A DNA stretch of 64,000 nucleotides from CAYQLT01 sp964418425. GTDB lineage: Bacteria > Bacillota > Limnochordia > Limnochordales > Geochordaceae. Position numbers and translations under genes: made by a program. The stretch's first letter is position 1, and each line of letters begins with the position of its first letter. The DNA lies in assembly GCA_964418425.1 (NCBI GenBank), contig CAYQLT010000006.1, positions 1-64,000 on the forward strand. The letters run 5' to 3'. Of the stretch, positions 26,123 through 34,819 are shown in pieces. Below the pieces are notes generated by a model. That model made no database searches. It saw only the letters and a list, made by a program, of their open reading frames with translations, and was not told the origin of the DNA.

Positions 26123-26418
26123 AGCCCATCCCCGAACACAACCGCAACGACGGGCGCGCCGACCCGGGCCGACAGCCCACCCGGCATGCCCCACGGCAGG
26201 ACCCCTTCCTGCGGGTGCTGGGAAGTGTTGCGGCCGTGCTCACGCTGGCCGCGGTGGTGGCCAACGTGGTCTGGTTTGCCCGTCGGGGCCTGGGGCCTCT
26301 GAAGCTTTTGACCATCGCCGGCCCGCTGTGGCTGGCCGTGGCAGCCGTGATCGCAGGCGCGGCCCTGGCCGCCTGGCTTGTGGGTCGGGTGCTGGCGGCC
26401 CGGGAGCGGGAGCCTTAG
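26119..26418 (+). CDS. Small two-helix membrane protein at the end of the bc operon
   Basis: About 99 residues with a charged N-terminal 30 residues and two hydrophobic helices (VLGSVAAVLTLAAVVANVVWF and LWLAVAAVIAGAALAAWLVG) ending in a basic tail. The proposed start is a CTG overlapping the polyferredoxin stop as CTGA with GGTGGAGG about 10 nt upstream; the only in-frame conventional start is a GTG at 26059 inside the polyferredoxin gene. No family recognised. It could anchor the polyferredoxin to the membrane, by analogy with other ferredoxin-membrane subunit pairs. Confidence 0.55.
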   Translation: MKPIPEHNRNDGRADPGRQPTRHAPRQDPFLRVLGSVAAVLTLAAVVANVVWFARRGLGPLKLLTIAGPLWLAVAAVIAGAALAAWLVGRVLAAREREP

Positions 26419-26503
26419 GCAGCGGCTGTCGGGGCGAGGGGCGGACGCGAGGTCGCGCTGTGCGGCTTCATCCCGCAACCGGTATCCACCTTACCTTTGT
26501 CCT

Positions 26504-26520
26504 GTTGGCCTGAGGCCAAC
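26504..26520 (+). terminator. Hairpin after the bc operon, terminator candidate
   Basis: GTTGGCC-TGA-GGCCAAC, a perfect 7-bp stem with a three-base loop, 86 bp after the last operon stop. The following sequence is pyrimidine-rich (CGTCCCTCCC) but lacks a T run, so termination would be imperfect or factor-assisted. Confidence 0.4.
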
Positions 26521-26595
26521 CGTCCCTCCCGTGCCATGCCTCCCCCGGGTTACCATGAAGCTGCCTGCACAACCCGCCCGGAGGAGGCGAGGGCG

Positions 26596-26850
26596 ATGTC
26601 CCAGACCCGGTCGCCCCAGACGTTTCAGCTCCATCTGGAGCTGAAGGGCCTCGACCTGGCCGGCTTCGTGGACAAGGTGACCCAAGGCGCGCTGTCCGTC
26701 CTGCCGCCGGAGCTTCAGGAGCGCTTCCTGCCCGAAGCCCGCCTGGCGGTGGAGGAGGTCTTGCGCGAGCACATCATCGCCTTCGACACCTGCGGCCTAT
26801 CCTCGTTCTGCCAGGACAGCGAGCCGTACGACCCCTGGCCCGCCGGCTGA
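26596..26850 (+). CDS. Hypothetical 84-residue protein
   Basis: ATG at 26596 with an excellent GGAGGAGG about 8 nt upstream. The protein is small, mildly acidic and helical, with two cysteines near the C-terminus (DTCGLSSFCQDSEPYDP) and no signal peptide or transmembrane helix. No family recognised. It lies alone between the bc operon and queG, 79 bp before queG, and could share its transcript. Confidence 0.7.
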   Translation: MSQTRSPQTFQLHLELKGLDLAGFVDKVTQGALSVLPPELQERFLPEARLAVEEVLREHIIAFDTCGLSSFCQDSEPYDPWPAG

Positions 26851-26929
26851 GCTCTTCAGGAGGCCGCTCGGGGCCCCAGGGGCACGGGGCATCGACACGC
26901 GCCGCCTCCCGCGCTAGCATGGGCGGGGG

Positions 26930-28261
26930 GTGGGCCACGTGCAGCGCCCGGGGTCGGCCAGCCGCCTCGAAGCTGCGCCAACCGGCGTTCCCCAGCTCCC
27001 GGAAAGCCCGGGCGGGCACGCGGCTTTAGCCGCCCGGCTTCGCCAAAGGGCGCGGCGGCTGGGCTTTGCCGCCATCGGGTGGCTGCAGGCTCCGCGGCTG
27101 CACCGGCTGCAACAGTTGTTGCAGGCTCTGGGGGAACAGGGTCGCTATCCTGCCTTTTGCGAGAAGGACCCTGCGCTGCGCTGCGACCCCGAGCGCTGGC
27201 TGGCCGGCGCCCGAACCATCATCGTGGCTGCCCTGCCCTACCAGCCGCCGCTGCCGGTCGCCGGCGACAGGCCAATGTCGGCCCGAGGGTGCTCCGGCGG
27301 CCCATCCGTGAGGCTGGCAGCCTACGCGCTGACCCCCGATTACCACCGACAGCTGGCGCGTCGCCTGGCCGCTCTGGCCCGTTGGCTGGCACGGGCCGGG
27401 GGCCTGGATCCCGAAAGGGACTTCCGCATCTTCGTGGATACCGGGCCACCCGTGGAGCGGGAGCTCCTGCGCCTGTGCGGGGCCGGCTGGGTGGGCAAAA
27501 ACACGTGTGCCTACGTGCCGGGCGCCGGCTCATGGGTGCTGCTGGGGGTCGTGGTCACCACCCTGGAGCTGCCCGATGCCGTCGTTCCCGATGCGGCGCC
27601 CCCGACACCCCCGGATGCCTGCCGGGACTGCGACCGCTGCGTGCGGGCCTGCCCGGTCGACGCCCTTGCGCCCTACCGGCTCGACCCGGGAGCCTGCATC
27701 GCCCAGGCCACCCAGCTGCGCGGGCCGCTTCCCGACAACCAGCGGGCCGCTCTGGGCGGATGGGTGTTCGGGTGCGACATCTGCCAGGTGGTCTGCCCGG
27801 AGAACTGGCCCGAGCGGGCCCCTCTGGCCTATTCCGGCCCCGGCCGGCTGCGGCCGCTGGGAGGGCTTTCGCCGCGCATGCCCCTGGCGGCCATCCTGCA
27901 GCTGGATGGTCCCAGCTTCCAGCGGCAGTTCGGGCCCACCGCCGCGTCGTGGAGAGGGAAGAACGTCCTCCAGCGCAACGCCGCCTACGCGGCTCGACGA
28001 TGGGTGCGGCACGACGCTGAAGGACAGGAGCTGGCTGCTCGGCTTGCGAACCTTGCCCGGGAACACCCGTCCCCGACCGTGCGCGATGCGTGCGGCTGGG
28101 CGCTGGGCACCCAGCCGCAGGCCGGCCCGAACGTCCCTGACGGGCCCATCCGGGATGGGCCTCCTACTGGCTCTCTTCCCCATCCCCGCCGGCCGGCCCC
28201 TTGCCGTACTCCGCCATGCGCCGGGCCATCTCCTCCAGCCGCCGGAAGACCCGACCATTGA
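26930..28261 (+). CDS. queG: Epoxyqueuosine reductase
   Basis: Last step of queuosine synthesis: cobalamin- and Fe-S-dependent reduction of epoxyqueuosine in tRNA. Landmarks are VDTGPPVERELLRLCGAGWVGKN (active-site acidic residue and substrate loop), CRDCDRCVRACP and CDICQVVCPEN (two [4Fe-4S] sites), and a short HEAT-like C-terminal region. Its 443 residues exceed the usual 310-390; the last 60 are Pro/Arg-rich and overlap the tail of the convergent Lon-like gene by 98 bp, so a missed stop or frameshift near the end is possible. Two start candidates, GTG 26930 and a GTG three codons later. Confidence 0.9.
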   Translation: MGHVQRPGSASRLEAAPTGVPQLPESPGGHAALAARLRQRARRLGFAAIGWLQAPRLHRLQQLLQALGEQGRYPAFCEKDPALRCDPERWLAGARTIIVAALPYQPPLPVAGDRPMSARGCSGGPSVRLAAYALTPDYHRQLARRLAALARWLARAGGLDPERDFRIFVDTGPPVERELLRLCGAGWVGKNTCAYVPGAGSWVLLGVVVTTLELPDAVVPDAAPPTPPDACRDCDRCVRACPVDALAPYRLDPGACIAQATQLRGPLPDNQRAALGGWVFGCDICQVVCPENWPERAPLAYSGPGRLRPLGGLSPRMPLAAILQLDGPSFQRQFGPTAASWRGKNVLQRNAAYAARRWVRHDAEGQELAARLANLAREHPSPTVRDACGWALGTQPQAGPNVPDGPIRDGPPTGSLPHPRRPAPCRTPPCAGPSPPAAGRPDH

Positions 28262-30638
28262 CACTCTCCTCGGGGTAGGTGCCGTCGGGCTGTCGTTCGC
28301 CGGCAGGCATCCCCGTCAGGATCTCCACCGCTTCGTCCACCGTCCGGACCGGATAGATGTGGAACCTACCTTCCCGAACCGCCTCCACCACCTCCTCGTC
28401 CAGCATGAGGTTGACGGTGTTTTGCTCGGGTATGACGACCCCCTGGCGACCGGTCAGCCCCCGGAGCTTGCACAAGGCGAAAAACCCTTCGATCTTGCGG
28501 TTGATGCCGCCCACCGGCTGGATCTCCCCGCGCTGGTTCACCGAGCCCGTCACCGCGGTGCCCTGATCCAGCGGCACCTCCGCCAGGGCCGACAAAAGCG
28601 CCAGAAGCTCTGCACTGGATGCGCTGTCACCCTCGATCTCTTCGTACATCTGCTCGAAGGTGATGCTGGCCGACAGCGCCAGGGGCAATCCCGTGGTGTA
28701 GCGGTTGAGCAGGAAGCCGCTCAAGATCAGCACGCCCTTGTCGTGAATGCGCCCGGATAGCTCCACCTCCCGCTCGATGTGGACGACCCCCCGATCGCCC
28801 ACCGAGACGGCCGCGGTGATGCGCACCGGCTTGGCGAAGGTGTAGTCGCCCAGCTCCACGATGGAGATCCCGTTCACCTGCCCCGCCTTGCGCCCCTGCA
28901 CGTCCACCAGGATGTGGCCTTCGGCCAGGAGTTCCAGCAGCTTCTCCTCCATGCGGTTGGAGCGGTACTCCTTCTCCTTGATCGCCCGTCGCACGTGGCG
29001 GGCCTGTACCGTCCCCTGCCCTTCCGCCTCCGCCCAGGCCGAGGCTTCGTACACCACCTCCACCATCTCGTTGAAACGGGTGGAGAGCTTGCCTCGGTGC
29101 TCGGCCATCCGCGCCGAATGTTCGATGACCCGTGCCACCGCCTCACGGCTGAACGGAAGAAGCCGCTCGCGCCGACAGACGGCGGCGATGAACTGCGCGT
29201 ACCGGTATGCATGCTCCGCGTTGAGCGGCATCTCCACGTCAAAATCCGCCAACACCTTGAAGTACTTGCGAAACTCCTCGTCCATGTACAAAAGCAGGTG
29301 GTACAGGTAAGGGCTTCCCACCATGACCACCTTCACCCGTACCGGGATGGGGTGCGGCTTCAGCGCGGTCACGGGCAAAAGCCCCATCTGTTCCGCCATG
29401 CTTTCGATGCGGATCTCCCCGCTTTTCAGAGCCCGCTTGAGGCCGTCCCAGGACCAGGCGTTCTTGAGCAGGTCGGCGGCCTGGACGATGAGGTAGCCGC
29501 CGTTGGCACGGTGAAGGGCCCCGGCCTTGATCATGGTGAAGTCGGTCACGAGGGCCCCGAACTCGTGCCGGTACTCCAGCTTCCCGAAGAGGTTGGTGAA
29601 GGTCGGGTTGGCCTCCACCACCACCGGGGCGCCCTGCGTCGAGCGGTTGTCCACCAGGAGATTTACCTTGTAGCGCATGAAACTGCGCCGGCTGCGCCGG
29701 CGCAGCCACGGAACCGCCTGTTCGCTCTCCTCTTCCTCCTTGAACTCCTCCAGGTTTTCGATGATGTCCGCCTCCACCTGGCTCAGGTATTCCAGAACCC
29801 GGGGAAAGGCGGCATACTTCTCCTTCAGGTCGGCCATGGGCTGGCTGACGGCCGAAAGCCCGATACGCCGCTCCAGTTCCCGGACCTGCTCTTTGGCCTG
29901 CTTCTCCAGGGCGCGGATGCGACGGGTCATCTCGGCCATGTGTTCGTGTAACTGTTTGTTGACGTTCTCCAGGCGCTTGCGCTCTTCTTCCGGCAGCGCG
30001 TCGAACTCGTCCTGGGTGATGGGCCGGCCGTCCACCAGCGGAACGGTGGCAAACCCCGTGCTGGTTCGGCGAAGGGCGAAGCCCAGCTCCGCGGCGGTCT
30101 TCTCCGCCTGGTCGATGAGGGCCTGGCTTTGCTCCTGGAACGAGCGGATAATGGCGTCGCGCTGGCGCTCGTGATCTTCGGAGTCGAACCGCCGGGGGAT
30201 CTCCAGCTTCAGCTCCTCCACCAGCTCGTCCATATCCTGCGCCAGCTTGAACCCCATGCCCGGCGGCAGGTTGATGGCGATGGGTTCGTCGGGGTTTTTG
30301 AAGTTGTAGACGTACACCCAGTCGTCCGGAACCGGCTCCCGAAGGGCAATCTCCTGGATCAGGCGGCGGGCGTACGTATTCTTTCCGGTACCCGTCGGCC
30401 CGGCCATGTAGATGTTATAGCCCGGGTGTTTGACCCGAAGGCCGAACTCCATCGCCCGTACCGCGCGCTTTTGGCCGATGATGCCCTCCAGGGGCTCCAG
30501 TTCGTCGGTGGTCTCAAAGGTGAACGTGTGGGCCGGCCAGACCATCCGCAGCTCGTCAGGGGCCAGTTCGCGCCACCTGTTCGCCTGTCCCAATCCTCGT
30601 CCCCACTCCTTCCGCAGCCTGCCGATGCCCGACCTCAT
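28164..30638 (-). CDS. Lon-like ATP-dependent protease (AAA_32/Lon_C family)
   Basis: 824 residues from the ATG at 30638, the first after the ParA-like gene (the frame extends back into that gene). Walker A GPTGTGKNT is at about residues 80-88, then a long charged coiled-coil insertion (near residues 230-320), then the AAA core (GALHRANGGYLIVQAADLL is the Walker B region) and a C-terminal Lon-type protease domain. The catalytic Ser is in EGDSASSAEL and the Lys in GGINRKIEGF. The family (E. coli YcbZ/LonH-like) lacks the Lon N-terminal substrate domain. Substrates are unknown. Likely co-transcribed with the ParA-like gene 25 bp upstream. Confidence 0.9.
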   Translation of the reverse strand: MRSGIGRLRKEWGRGLGQANRWRELAPDELRMVWPAHTFTFETTDELEPLEGIIGQKRAVRAMEFGLRVKHPGYNIYMAGPTGTGKNTYARRLIQEIALREPVPDDWVYVYNFKNPDEPIAINLPPGMGFKLAQDMDELVEELKLEIPRRFDSEDHERQRDAIIRSFQEQSQALIDQAEKTAAELGFALRRTSTGFATVPLVDGRPITQDEFDALPEEERKRLENVNKQLHEHMAEMTRRIRALEKQAKEQVRELERRIGLSAVSQPMADLKEKYAAFPRVLEYLSQVEADIIENLEEFKEEEESEQAVPWLRRRSRRSFMRYKVNLLVDNRSTQGAPVVVEANPTFTNLFGKLEYRHEFGALVTDFTMIKAGALHRANGGYLIVQAADLLKNAWSWDGLKRALKSGEIRIESMAEQMGLLPVTALKPHPIPVRVKVVMVGSPYLYHLLLYMDEEFRKYFKVLADFDVEMPLNAEHAYRYAQFIAAVCRRERLLPFSREAVARVIEHSARMAEHRGKLSTRFNEMVEVVYEASAWAEAEGQGTVQARHVRRAIKEKEYRSNRMEEKLLELLAEGHILVDVQGRKAGQVNGISIVELGDYTFAKPVRITAAVSVGDRGVVHIEREVELSGRIHDKGVLILSGFLLNRYTTGLPLALSASITFEQMYEEIEGDSASSAELLALLSALAEVPLDQGTAVTGSVNQRGEIQPVGGINRKIEGFFALCKLRGLTGRQGVVIPEQNTVNLMLDEEVVEAVREGRFHIYPVRTVDEAVEILTGMPAGERQPDGTYPEESVNGRVFRRLEEMARRMAEYGKGPAGGDGEESQ

Positions 30639-30663
30639 CAGTCGCCCGGGGCGCCGGCAAGCC

Positions 30664-31473
30664 TCATGCACCCTCCCAATGCTCCAGCTCCCGAACCGAG
30701 ACGGCTTCCCGGCCGCCATCCACCGCCTGCGCGAGCAGGCGGTAAGCCTGGGCGCCCGGGTGCTCGGGCGACACCTCCCATATCGGCACCCTGCGCTCGG
30801 CGGCTTCGGCAAAGCGGACGCTTTTTACCACGGGCCACTGGATCACCCAGTACCGCTGCCCGTAGGCGGCCCGCAAGGACTCCACCACCCGGCGGGCGTG
30901 CAGGGTTCGCCCGTCATAGAGAGTCGGAAGGATGCCCAGGACGCCCAGGACGCTGTTGGACTGCACCCGGATGCGCCGAAGCGCCTGCAGCACCAGATCC
31001 AGCACCCGCAGGGCCAGGTACTCGCAGGCGACCGGCACCAGCACCTCGTCGGCCACCACCAGCGCGTTTTGGGTCAAAAGCCCCAAAGAGGGCTGGCAGT
31101 CCACCACCACGTAGTCATAACCGTCCCGCAGCGGGACCAAGAGCCGGGCCAGCCGCCGCTCGGGCCCCATCTGCGCCACCAGCTCCATCTCCGCCATCGA
31201 AAGCTCGATGCCGGACGGCAGAAGGTCAGGCCCGTGCAGGCTGGGGCGGATCAGTTGCGAAGCGGGCACCCTGCCCATCAGCCCGTGGTAGACGGTCGGG
31301 TCCCCGGGCCCGGCCGGACGGTGTCCTGCCCAGTCCGTCAGGGCCGCCTGGGGATCCATGTCCACCCACAGCACCCGGCGGCCCAGGGCCGCCCAGGCCA
31401 CCCCCAGGTGGAAGGCCGAGGTGGTCTTGGCCACCCCGCCTTTCTGGTTGCATACGGCCACCACTCGCCCCAC
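30664..31473 (-). CDS. ParA/Soj-family ATPase without ParB partner
   Basis: 269 residues. Deviant Walker A KGGVAKTT with the signature lysine is in VCNQKGGVAKTTSAFHLG; Walker A' WVDMDPQAALT and Walker B YDYVVVDCQPSLGLLT follow. There is no ParB homologue or parS-like dyad nearby, and the next gene is a protease, so a plain chromosome-partition role is doubtful; orphan ParA proteins often position other cargo. No promoter was recognised in the 300 bp upstream. Confidence 0.87.
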   Translation of the reverse strand: MGRVVAVCNQKGGVAKTTSAFHLGVAWAALGRRVLWVDMDPQAALTDWAGHRPAGPGDPTVYHGLMGRVPASQLIRPSLHGPDLLPSGIELSMAEMELVAQMGPERRLARLLVPLRDGYDYVVVDCQPSLGLLTQNALVVADEVLVPVACEYLALRVLDLVLQALRRIRVQSNSVLGVLGILPTLYDGRTLHARRVVESLRAAYGQRYWVIQWPVVKSVRFAEAAERRVPIWEVSPEHPGAQAYRLLAQAVDGGREAVSVRELEHWEGA

Positions 31474-31557
31474 GCCCGACCATCCCGCCGCCTTACCCGC
31501 GCAAAGGAGCCTCGCGGCCCGGGCAGGCGGAAAACCCCCACCCGAAGAGCCGCCGAT

Positions 31558-31584
31558 CGGGCCCGGACGAGCAGACCGGGCCCG
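31558..31584. repeat. GC-rich inverted repeat
   Basis: CGGGCCCGG - 9 bases - CCGGGCCCG, a perfect 9-bp dyad, about 85 bp upstream of the ParA-like start and immediately beside a minus-strand TTGACG. It could be an operator or a transcript hairpin; nothing in the sequence decides between these. Confidence 0.5.
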
Positions 31585-31724
31585 TCAAGCCTGCACAGGG
31601 TGGTTCACTGGACAGGCCCGATAACCTCCTGGAAGCCCGCGCGCACCCCATGCCCGCGCGCAGAAGAGTTCCCGCGGCACACAGAAGAGGTCCAACGTCC
31701 CATCGCCCTGTGGCTTTCGTCCCG

Positions 31725-31754
31725 TTGACACCTTGGAAACCGGGTCGGTAGACT
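31725..31754 (+). promoter_or_regulatory. Promoter of the SufR-like regulator gene
   Basis: A perfect TTGACA at 31725-31730 followed after 18 bp by TAGACT (31749-31754). Expected start about 31761, giving a 20-nt leader that contains the GGAAAGG ribosome binding site of the gene at 31781. Confidence 0.75.
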
Positions 31755-31780
31755 GGAGCCGAGCACTGGAAAGGTGTTGG

Positions 31781-32542
31781 ATGGCCATGGCGTTGGCACC
31801 TACGGACGTGGCAGCTGTCTTGGCCGACCCGACGCGCTTTGCCATCTATGACAGGCTGGCGCAAAACCGGTTACGCTCGTACACGGTTCAGGAGATCGCT
31901 CAGCAGTTTCGGCTGCACCCCAACGTGGCCCGCACGCACCTGAGCCGCCTGGAGGAGATCGGCCTCGTGGACTCGGTGCTGGAAAAGAGCGGCCGGGGGG
32001 GCCGGCCGGGCAAGCGCTACGCGGCTTCCGACCGCCCTGTCACGCTGCAGTTCCCCCGACGGGATTGGGAGTTCCTGGCGCGGCTTTTGGTGCGCACCGT
32101 GGAGGCCCTGGGGCCGCAGGCCCTGCAGAAGGCACGGGACCTGGCCTACGAGGAGGGATTCCGCCGGGGCCGCCAGGCAGCCCGTTCACCGGCCATCCAC
32201 CGGGAGACCAGCCCGCCGCCGGTACGGGACGGCTGGTTGAGCGGTGGGGCCCTGGAAGCGGTGCGGGAGCAGTTGCGGCAGGATGCCGGCGTGCAGGAAC
32301 TGTGGCAGCGGCAGGACGGAGCGCTGGGCATGCGGTTCACCACATGCGTCTTCCGGGAGCTGGCTGTGGACTTCGGGGAGAGCGTCTGCGAGCTTCACCG
32401 GGCTTACCTGCGAGGCCTCGTGGACGGACTGCTCGGGCCTGTCAACCTCAGCCAGCAGGCCAGCCTCATCCGCGACGGGGCGCCCTCCTGCGAGTACACC
32501 CTGACCCCCGCCGCCGCGGCCCCCGCAAGCCGGACGGCCTGA
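31781..32542 (+). CDS. SufR-like Fe-S-responsive HTH regulator
   Basis: 253 residues; ATG at 31781 with GGAAAGG 7 nt upstream. Residues 10-85 form a DeoR/ArsR-like winged helix (DPTRFAIYDRL...YTVQEIAQQFRLHPNVARTHLSRLEEIGLVDS). The C-terminal domain carries C189, C203, H206 and C237 in the pattern C...VCxLH...GAPSCEY seen in SufR, the [4Fe-4S]-binding repressor of suf operons. A redox or Fe-S-status sensor is therefore likely. No suf genes are in the window, so the regulon is unknown. Confidence 0.75.
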   Translation: MAMALAPTDVAAVLADPTRFAIYDRLAQNRLRSYTVQEIAQQFRLHPNVARTHLSRLEEIGLVDSVLEKSGRGGRPGKRYAASDRPVTLQFPRRDWEFLARLLVRTVEALGPQALQKARDLAYEEGFRRGRQAARSPAIHRETSPPPVRDGWLSGGALEAVREQLRQDAGVQELWQRQDGALGMRFTTCVFRELAVDFGESVCELHRAYLRGLVDGLLGPVNLSQQASLIRDGAPSCEYTLTPAAAAPASRTA

Positions 32543-32587
32543 GCCCCCGGAGAGCCAAGCCTGCCAATCGCCATGCCGCCACGAAAG

Positions 32588-32624
32588 AGCGCCCCCGGGC
32601 CCGCTCGCGGGACCCGGGGGCGCT
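32588..32624. terminator. Strong bidirectional hairpin between convergent genes
   Basis: AGCGCCCCCGGG (32588-32599) pairs perfectly with CCCGGGGGCGCT (32613-32624), and an inner CCCGC/GCGGG extends the stem to 17 bp with a two-base loop and one bulged A. It sits exactly between the SufR-like gene and the convergent CopZ-like gene. T content after the stem is weak on the plus strand and CTTTCG on the minus strand. Confidence 0.7.
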
Positions 32625-32630
32625 TGGGGC

Positions 32631-32840
32631 TCAGTCGGCCACATCGTACCCTGCCTCTTCGATGGCCGCCCGGATCGCCTGCCGGTCCGTTCGCCCGGCA
32701 TCGTACAAAACCGCCACGGTCTTCCCATCCAGGTCCACATCCACCTGCCGGACGCCTTGCAGGCGGGAGACCGAACGGGTGATGGCATGGCGGCAGTGCT
32801 CGCAGGAGACACCGGGTACCCGGAACACCTCGGTCACCAT
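32631..32840 (-). CDS. Heavy-metal-associated domain protein, CopZ-like
   Basis: 69 residues comprising one complete HMA fold. The metal-binding CxxC is in GVSCEHCRHAI, and the C-terminal AIEEAGYDV matches the family. Such proteins carry Cu(I) to a P-type ATPase in the cytoplasm. No copper ATPase is adjacent; the cupredoxin 12 kb away is a possible ultimate client. Lies 45 bp downstream of the aldolase gene on the same strand. Confidence 0.88.
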   Translation of the reverse strand: MVTEVFRVPGVSCEHCRHAITRSVSRLQGVRQVDVDLDGKTVAVLYDAGRTDRQAIRAAIEEAGYDVAD

Positions 32841-32885
32841 GAAGCCGCCCCTCCCCTCGACCGCCCGTTGCCGGCCGTTCGCCCT

Positions 32886-33893
32886 TTACGAAGCCGCCTG
32901 CGCATACGTCGCGTACCAAGAGGGTGACAGGCCCCGCGCCAGCTCTCGTACCGCCTCGCCCAGCCGTCGGTGCCACGGCGTGCCCAGCCGCGCGACGATG
33001 GTGGCCAGCTTGCGCAAGTTTCCCGCCGCCCGGCTCTCCAAAAGCTCCCGTCGGCGCTGGGGATCTTGCTCCCCGATCACGTCCTTCCAGACGGCCCGCC
33101 CGGCCATGTAACCGCTGGCGCCGGCCCGGCTGGCGATCTCCACCTCCCGTACGAAATCGTCGTAATCCACGCCTTCCGAGAGGATGACCCAGGGAGCCTG
33201 CGACGCGCGGTCCAGGCGCCGGCACGCCTCCAGCAGCTTCTGCTCGTCCTGCTCATAGGCCAGATCCCCGGGGAACTCGGCCTTGAAGACGTCGCAAAGA
33301 GGTGTCAGCTCCTCGGCGGTGCGGATCACCACGTCCGCCTTGGTGCGGGCAAACTCCGGGCTCGATTTCGCCTGCCCGGGGACCAGGGGATAGGAGACGG
33401 CCTCCAGCACGAAAAGCAGATCCCAGCGGGCACACTCCTCGCTGACCCGCTGGATCAGCTCCCGCTGGCGGGCAGCCGTGGGAGACTCCGGGTGATAGTA
33501 CACCAAAAGCTTCGCCCCGGATGCCCCCATCTTCTTCAGTTTCTCCGGCCCCCACTGGTCCAGGAGCTCGGTCAGCCGGGCCGTCTCGTCGCCCGCATAG
33601 CCGGTCTTCTCCAAAGAGACCAAAAGCCCCGTGCCGCCGGGAAGCACCCCCTCGCTGATGGCCTGGGCCGCCCCGAACTCGGGGTCCAGCAGCACCGCAC
33701 TGGCATGGGGTGCCAGCGCCCGGCACAGATCCACCTTGAAGCGCACCATCTCCGCGTCGCTGACCGCCTTGGGGTTTTGGGGATTGAGCATCCGCTTGAG
33801 CGCCCCCCGGTGGTCCATGGCGGCCAGAAGGATGAAACCCTCCGGGGTGCTGATCTGCTGCAAGCCTCGCAGCTTACCTACGGACAGCTTCAC
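32886..33893 (-). CDS. lacD: Tagatose 1,6-bisphosphate aldolase (LacD family)
   Basis: 335 residues, class I aldolase. The Schiff-base lysine is in CDVFKAEFPGD, with AMDHRGALKRML near the N-terminus and WVILSEGVDYDDF later, all typical of LacD. The family cleaves tagatose 1,6-bisphosphate but several members accept fructose 1,6-bisphosphate and other epimers, so it may serve as a general aldolase. The GTG start overlaps the galU stop as GTGA, suggesting the two enzymes are co-produced. No other lac or gat genes are seen. Confidence 0.9.
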   Translation of the reverse strand: MKLSVGKLRGLQQISTPEGFILLAAMDHRGALKRMLNPQNPKAVSDAEMVRFKVDLCRALAPHASAVLLDPEFGAAQAISEGVLPGGTGLLVSLEKTGYAGDETARLTELLDQWGPEKLKKMGASGAKLLVYYHPESPTAARQRELIQRVSEECARWDLLFVLEAVSYPLVPGQAKSSPEFARTKADVVIRTAEELTPLCDVFKAEFPGDLAYEQDEQKLLEACRRLDRASQAPWVILSEGVDYDDFVREVEIASRAGASGYMAGRAVWKDVIGEQDPQRRRELLESRAAGNLRKLATIVARLGTPWHRRLGEAVRELARGLSPSWYATYAQAAS

Positions 33894-34819
33894 GATTCCC
33901 TCGCGCCCCTTTCTGGTCCAACTGGGCCCCGCCGGCCGAGGCCCTGGGCCTCCAGCCGGCCCACCAGGCCGATGAGGTACTCGCGGAAGGCCGGACCCAG
34001 GTCCGCTCGCCCCAGCGCCAGCTCCACCGTCGCCCGCAAGAAGCCCAGCTTGTCGCCCACGTCGTAGCGGCGACCTTCAAACGCGTACGCGAACACCGGC
34101 CGGCTGCGTCCCAGCTCCCGGATGGCGTCGGTAAGCTGGATTTCGCCCCCTGCTCCGGGCGGTGTCCGCTCCAGGATGGGGAAGATCGCGGGCTCCAGGA
34201 TGTAGCGCCCCAGGACCGCCAGCTGCGAGGGAGCCTGCTCGGGAGAGGGCTTCTCCACGAAGTCCAGCACCCGAAACAGCCGCTCGCCCAGCGGCTCGGG
34301 CCTGATGATGCCGTACTTGCTCACCTCCTCCCGGGGCACCTCCTGAACCCCCAGCAGGCAGCCGCCGGTGGTCTCATGCACCTGGATCAGCTGGCGCAGG
34401 GCCGGAACCTCTGCCTGCACCACGTCGTCTCCCAAAAGCACCGCGAACGGCTCGCCGCCGATGAACTTGCGGGCGCACCAAACCGCATGGCCCAGACCCC
34501 GGGGCTCTTTCTGGCGCACGTAGTGGATGTCCACCAGTTCGGAGATATCCTGAACCATCTTCAGGAGGTCCGAGCGGTCCCCCTCATCCAGGACCACCTC
34601 GAGCTCCACGGAGCGGTCGAAGTGATCCTCGATGGCACGCTTGTTGCGCCCCGTGATGATCAGGATGTCCTCAACCCCCGAGGCGACCGCCTCCTCCACG
34701 ATGTACTGGATGGTGGGCTTGTCCACCAGCGGCAGCATCTCTTTGGGCTGCGCCTTGGTGGCAGGCAGAAACCGCGTCCCCAGGCCCGCCGCCGGGATGA
34801 CCGCCTTGCGAATGCCCAA
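33890..34819 (-). CDS. galU: UTP-glucose-1-phosphate uridylyltransferase
   Basis: Makes UDP-glucose for envelope glycans. 309 residues, with the nucleotidyltransferase signature AVIPAAGLGTRFLPATKAQPKEMLPLV split over the N-terminus, the FAVLLGDDVV acidic motif, and FVEKPSPEQAPS. Translationally coupled to the LacD-type aldolase downstream. No obvious promoter between it and the dipeptidase gene 72 bp upstream. Confidence 0.96.
   Translation of the reverse strand: MGIRKAVIPAAGLGTRFLPATKAQPKEMLPLVDKPTIQYIVEEAVASGVEDILIITGRNKRAIEDHFDRSVELEVVLDEGDRSDLLKMVQDISELVDIHYVRQKEPRGLGHAVWCARKFIGGEPFAVLLGDDVVQAEVPALRQLIQVHETTGGCLLGVQEVPREEVSKYGIIRPEPLGERLFRVLDFVEKPSPEQAPSQLAVLGRYILEPAIFPILERTPPGAGGEIQLTDAIRELGRSRPVFAYAFEGRRYDVGDKLGFLRATVELALGRADLGPAFREYLIGLVGRLEAQGLGRRGPVGPERGARES

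Larger units (their letters stand above)
31474..31780. other. 307-bp divergent intergenic region
   Basis: Between the ParA-like gene (minus) and the SufR-like regulator (plus). It contains one strong GC-rich dyad and one clear plus-strand promoter, both listed separately. Short reading frames here lack ribosome binding sites and protein-like composition. On the minus strand a TTGACG at 31588-31583 could be a -35 for the ParA-like gene, but I see no matching -10. Confidence 0.6.

Noticed and set aside
30664..31473. ParA-like gene as part of a plasmid or mobile partition locus
   Set aside because: No ParB, no parS-like dyads, no replication, integrase or transposase genes; surrounding genes are chromosomal.
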